Assembly (NCBI GenBank): GCA_934754755.1 | Contig: CAKVJS010000043.1 | Span: 1-7,996 of the forward strand | From: an uncultured Erysipelotrichales bacterium | GTDB taxonomy: Bacteria; Bacillota_I; Bacilli_A; Erysipelotrichales; Coprobacillaceae | DNA length: 7,996 nucleotides | Direction: 5' to 3' | Shown: positions 5,904 to 7,996 of the stretch, one piece after another | How positions within the stretch are numbered: position 1 is the first letter of the stretch | Layout of the letters: the number at the start of each line of letters is the position of its first letter | The notes under the pieces: generated by a model | What the model was told of the DNA's origin: nothing | The model's input: the letters and a program-made list of their open reading frames with translations, nothing else | The model's database searches: none | Translations under genes and position numbers: made by a program

Positions 5904-5924
5904 AAAAAGGGCATATAAGCCCCT
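5904..5924 (-). terminator. Intrinsic terminator of the Cof-type phosphatase gene
   Basis: On the minus strand AGGGGC (5919-5924) pairs with GCCCTT (5907-5912), including one G-U pair, around a 6-base loop. The U-run, templated by 5904-5908, follows. The stem overlaps the TAG stop (5923-5925) of the upstream gene and ends 25 bases before the XRE start. Confidence 0.7.
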
Positions 5925-6759
5925 AATTTATAATATTTAATTTTCTAAGTGCTAAATAGATTCCATCTTGATCCGGATCAATAAACGTATCATCCGCAAT
6001 TGATAATAATTTATCCGGTGCATTTTCATTTACCATACTATAGTTTGCAGCCGTAATTAACGGATAGTCATTCATACTATCACCAAATGCAATCGTATCT
6101 TCTATACTTCCGCCCATATGTTCAAGAATATATTTCATACCATCACCTTTTGTACAATCCTTCATAATTAACTCACCATTTATGTAAGGATCATCCTTTT
6201 TAGAAAAAATAACAATATCAAAATATTTACTTAAAAACGGAACTGTATCGTATAACGCTATTTTGTCATATGACATAAAGCTAATTTTAGCGACCGAAAT
6301 AGACATATTAAATTGATCAATCGGTACATGTGTTTCATTACCAACTGTCTCTTCTAATATTCTTGATAATTCCGAGTTATTACTCCAGTGCGTTGCATAA
6401 ATATTTCGTAAAAAAGCAAGTACGCCTGGTGTTTGATAAACAGCTTCCTTCGTCTCCAAACTAAATAAAATATTATGATTAATAAACAGCACAATAACCT
6501 GTTGTAAAATCGTCGGATCTAAACTATTTTCATAAATGTATGTATTCTCTGCTTGGACAAATCCTCCGGCAGAGGCAATGACTCCATCAAAACCAATTTC
6601 TTTAATTCTGCTTGGTATAGAAACCGGTGCTCGACCCGTACAAAGGTATACTTTATGACCGTTTGCGCGTGCTTCTCGAATACCGTCTGCTGTATTTTTT
6701 GTCACTTGTTTACTATTACCAACTAATGTTCCATCAATATCAAAAAATATATATTTCAT
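5923..6759 (-). CDS. Cof-type HAD-IIB phosphatase
   Basis: Cytosolic Mg-dependent sugar-phosphate or cofactor phosphatase with 278 residues, normal for the Cof/YidA group. Motif I is FFDIDGTL (nucleophile Asp7, acid/base Asp9). Motif II is LCTGR (Thr41). The C2-type cap lies between about 80 and 190. The motif III lysine is in CTKGDGMKYI (Lys204) and motif IV is GDSMNDYPL (226-234). All catalytic residues are present. The N-terminus starts directly at motif I, and AGAGGTGA (6763-6770) stands just ahead of the ATG, so the start is secure. It has its own promoter and terminator and appears to be a single-gene unit. Substrates in this group are broad and cannot be deduced here. Confidence 0.93.
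   Translation of the reverse strand: MKYIFFDIDGTLVGNSKQVTKNTADGIREARANGHKVYLCTGRAPVSIPSRIKEIGFDGVIASAGGFVQAENTYIYENSLDPTILQQVIVLFINHNILFSLETKEAVYQTPGVLAFLRNIYATHWSNNSELSRILEETVGNETHVPIDQFNMSISVAKISFMSYDKIALYDTVPFLSKYFDIVIFSKKDDPYINGELIMKDCTKGDGMKYILEHMGGSIEDTIAFGDSMNDYPLITAANYSMVNENAPDKLLSIADDTFIDPDQDGIYLALRKLNIIN
5927..5955 (-). promoter_or_regulatory. Possible promoter of the XRE operon, within the end of the Cof gene
   Basis: The minus strand has TTAGCA (5950-5955, 4 of 6) and, after 17 bases, TATAAA (5927-5932, 5 of 6). Predicted initiation near 5920 would fall inside the terminator stem of the upstream gene. The AT-rich setting makes chance matches likely. It is the best candidate because the terminator leaves little room for another promoter before the XRE start. 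Confidence 0.3.
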
Positions 6760-6781
6760 AATTCACCTCTATATGTAAAAT

Positions 6782-6810
6782 ATTATACCATATATTTTCT
6801 ATTTTCACAA
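6782..6810 (-). promoter_or_regulatory. Extended -10 sigma-A promoter of the Cof-type phosphatase gene
   Basis: TTGTGA (6805-6810), a 17-base spacer and TATAAT (6782-6787) with TGG directly before the -10. Start of transcription near 6775 would leave a short leader carrying the AGAGGTGA ribosome site. It lies between the fmt terminator and the gene, as expected for an independent unit. Confidence 0.7.
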
Positions 6811-6837
6811 AAAATATGTAATTTAATCGATTTTATC

Positions 6838-6866
6838 AATAAAAAAAGATGACTAATTTTCATCTT
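6838..6866 (-). terminator. Intrinsic terminator overlapping the end of fmt
   Basis: On the minus strand AAGATGA (6860-6866) pairs with TCATCTT (6846-6852) around a 7-base loop that contains the fmt TAG stop. Up to seven U follow (6841-6847, two of them in the stem). The stem is short and AT-rich, so termination may be partial. Confidence 0.6.
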
Positions 6867-7809
6867 CATTAAAAACTTGACCTATATCAAATATTGAATT
6901 TCCATTTTGATACTCTTTTACTGTCATCTTTCGCTTGCCTTCTATTTGTATTTCTGTAATCCAATATACACCATCGTTACATTGTACCCCAATGGCATCC
7001 TTGGTTAGCGAAACAATAGTACCTGGAATGCCGGTATATGCAAGGTCCGTTGGTTCCATTCTACCAGCCCAAAGTTTGACTACCTTGCCACGATACATGC
7101 AGTATGCTCCGGGCCACGGAGATAAACCACGAACCTGATTATAAACCGCAAAGACATTTTTAGTAAAAGAAACCTTTTCCTTTTCACGAGTAATAATAGG
7201 TGCATAACTAACTTCCGATTCCTTTTGTGCAATCGAAGCATTATCTCCTTTTAGGATCGATGGTAATGTTTCAACTAGTAGTGTCGCCCCTACGTGGGAT
7301 AATCGATCGTAAAGTGTACCAACCGTATCATCTATTGCAATCGGAACCTCTTTTTGTTTAATGATATTGCCAGCATCCATTTTCTTAACCATATACATAA
7401 TAGTAACACCTGTTTTATCCTTACCATCGATAATCGCTTGATGTACGGGAGCGCCTCCACGATAAGCAGGCAATAAAGAAGCATGTACATTGATAGCGGC
7501 TATTTTTGCACTATGTAAAATGACATCCGGTATGATTTGTCCATAGGCTGCGGTAATTATAATATCCGCTTGTAAAGCAACAATTTCATCATATTCTTGT
7601 TTAATACGACTTGGTTGGAAAACCGGTATATCATGTATAAGCGCGACTTTTTTTACATCAGGCATTTGTTTTTCTTTTTTCCGACCTACATAACGGTCTG
7701 GTTGGGTAACAACACCCACAATTAAATATTTCTCTTCTTCTATTAACCGTTCTAAAACTATTTTTGAAAAAGAAGCGGTACCCATAAAGAGGATTCTCTT
7801 TTTCTCCAT
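6853..7809 (-). CDS. fmt: Methionyl-tRNA formyltransferase
   Basis: Transfers a formyl group from 10-formyl-tetrahydrofolate to the methionine on initiator tRNA. The 318-residue length is normal. The N-terminal formyltransferase domain (about 4-190) begins RILFMGTASFS. It contains the catalytic triad Asn107 and His109 in NVHASLLPAYRGG, and Asp145 in KKMDAGNI. The C-terminal OB-like tRNA-binding domain (about 208-313) carries RGLSPWPGAY. The start agrees with the family N-terminus; the ribosome site (AGGTAGGGATGG region, 7815-7826) is modest. A partial gene ends 25 bases upstream, suggesting co-transcription. The usual Bacillus neighbours def and priA are not visible within the window, though they could lie beyond it. 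Confidence 0.96.
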   Translation of the reverse strand: MEKKRILFMGTASFSKIVLERLIEEEKYLIVGVVTQPDRYVGRKKEKQMPDVKKVALIHDIPVFQPSRIKQEYDEIVALQADIIITAAYGQIIPDVILHSAKIAAINVHASLLPAYRGGAPVHQAIIDGKDKTGVTIMYMVKKMDAGNIIKQKEVPIAIDDTVGTLYDRLSHVGATLLVETLPSILKGDNASIAQKESEVSYAPIITREKEKVSFTKNVFAVYNQVRGLSPWPGAYCMYRGKVVKLWAGRMEPTDLAYTGIPGTIVSLTKDAIGVQCNDGVYWITEIQIEGKRKMTVKEYQNGNSIFDIGQVFNEDEN

Positions 7810-7834
7810 TATTCCATCCCTACCTTCATATCTC

Positions 7835-7996
7835 TTACATCAGCATACTAATAATATTAGAGATAATCAAGACAATTGTTTCAATGGTTGAAATACATAC
7901 ATTACTAATCGACCGAATTGCCTTCGACATTATATTTTCATGTTCTTCACTCACAACACCATAATCTTGTTGAATTGTCTTACCACTATCTACAGC
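7835..7996 (-). CDS. C-terminal fragment of an unrecognised protein with a hydrophobic tail
   Basis: An open frame enters from the right edge and ends at TAA 7835-7837, giving the last 53 residues. The first part is polar and acidic (TIQQDYGVVSEEHENIMSK). The end is strongly hydrophobic (STIETIVLIISNIISMLM) and looks like a terminal membrane segment or tail anchor. Codon use resembles that of the neighbouring genes, and it ends 25 bases before fmt on the same strand, consistent with an operon. I do not recognise the family. It does not look like the end of Def or PriA, the usual upstream neighbours of fmt. The true start lies outside the window. Confidence 0.7.
   Translation of the reverse strand, partial: AVDSGKTIQQDYGVVSEEHENIMSKAIRSISNVCISTIETIVLIISNIISMLM

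Noticed and set aside
1..7996. Mobile elements, CRISPR arrays, tRNA or rRNA genes, riboswitches, phage or defence genes
   Set aside because: No transposase, long direct or inverted repeats, spaced repeat arrays or recognisable RNA gene motifs were seen; the intergenic gaps are all about 130 bases or shorter.

Overview
The window is AT-rich, low-GC Firmicutes DNA from an endospore former that uses the standard genetic code; TGA closes spoIIAA and sigF. All supported genes lie on the minus strand, so transcription runs from high to low coordinates. The clearest anchor is the forespore switch spoIIAA-spoIIAB-sigF with dacF just upstream, as in Bacillus. The other neighbours (fmt, an M18 aminopeptidase, two HAD phosphatases, a signal peptidase) do not match the Bacillus arrangement. 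An Erysipelotrichia-like or other non-Bacillus Firmicute is plausible, but I cannot name a species.

Layout in the direction of transcription: (1) 7996-6838 holds the C-terminal end of an unrecognised protein with a hydrophobic tail, then fmt (methionyl-tRNA formyltransferase) and an intrinsic terminator. (2) 6810-5904 is a Cof-type HAD phosphatase with a good sigma-A-type promoter and its own terminator. (3) 5955-3493 is a likely operon of an XRE regulator, an M18 aminopeptidase with a near-perfect Shine-Dalgarno, and a subfamily-I HAD phosphatase whose ribosome site overlaps the preceding stop. (4) 3395-2227 is dacF, a sporulation-type DD-carboxypeptidase, ending in a strong terminator. (5) 2211-675 is the spoIIA operon with overlapping genes. 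(6) 689-71 is a type I signal peptidase driven by an extended -10 promoter inside and just past the end of sigF, followed by two hairpins. (7) 1-70 holds a leftward promoter overlapped by a perfect Spo0A-box match, for a gene beyond the window.

SpoIIAA (anti-anti-sigma), SpoIIAB (anti-sigma kinase) and sigma-F form the partner-switching module that restricts sigma-F activity to the forespore. DacF trims peptidoglycan and is classically part of the same regulon. The remaining genes are housekeeping: initiator tRNA formylation, protein export, peptide turnover and phosphate-ester hydrolysis.

I see no mobile element, CRISPR array, tRNA, rRNA or novel multi-gene system. The points worth a second look are regulatory: terminators built into stop codons, a terminator cutting dacF off from spoIIA, a terminator hairpin in the leader of the XRE gene, and candidate Spo0A sites.
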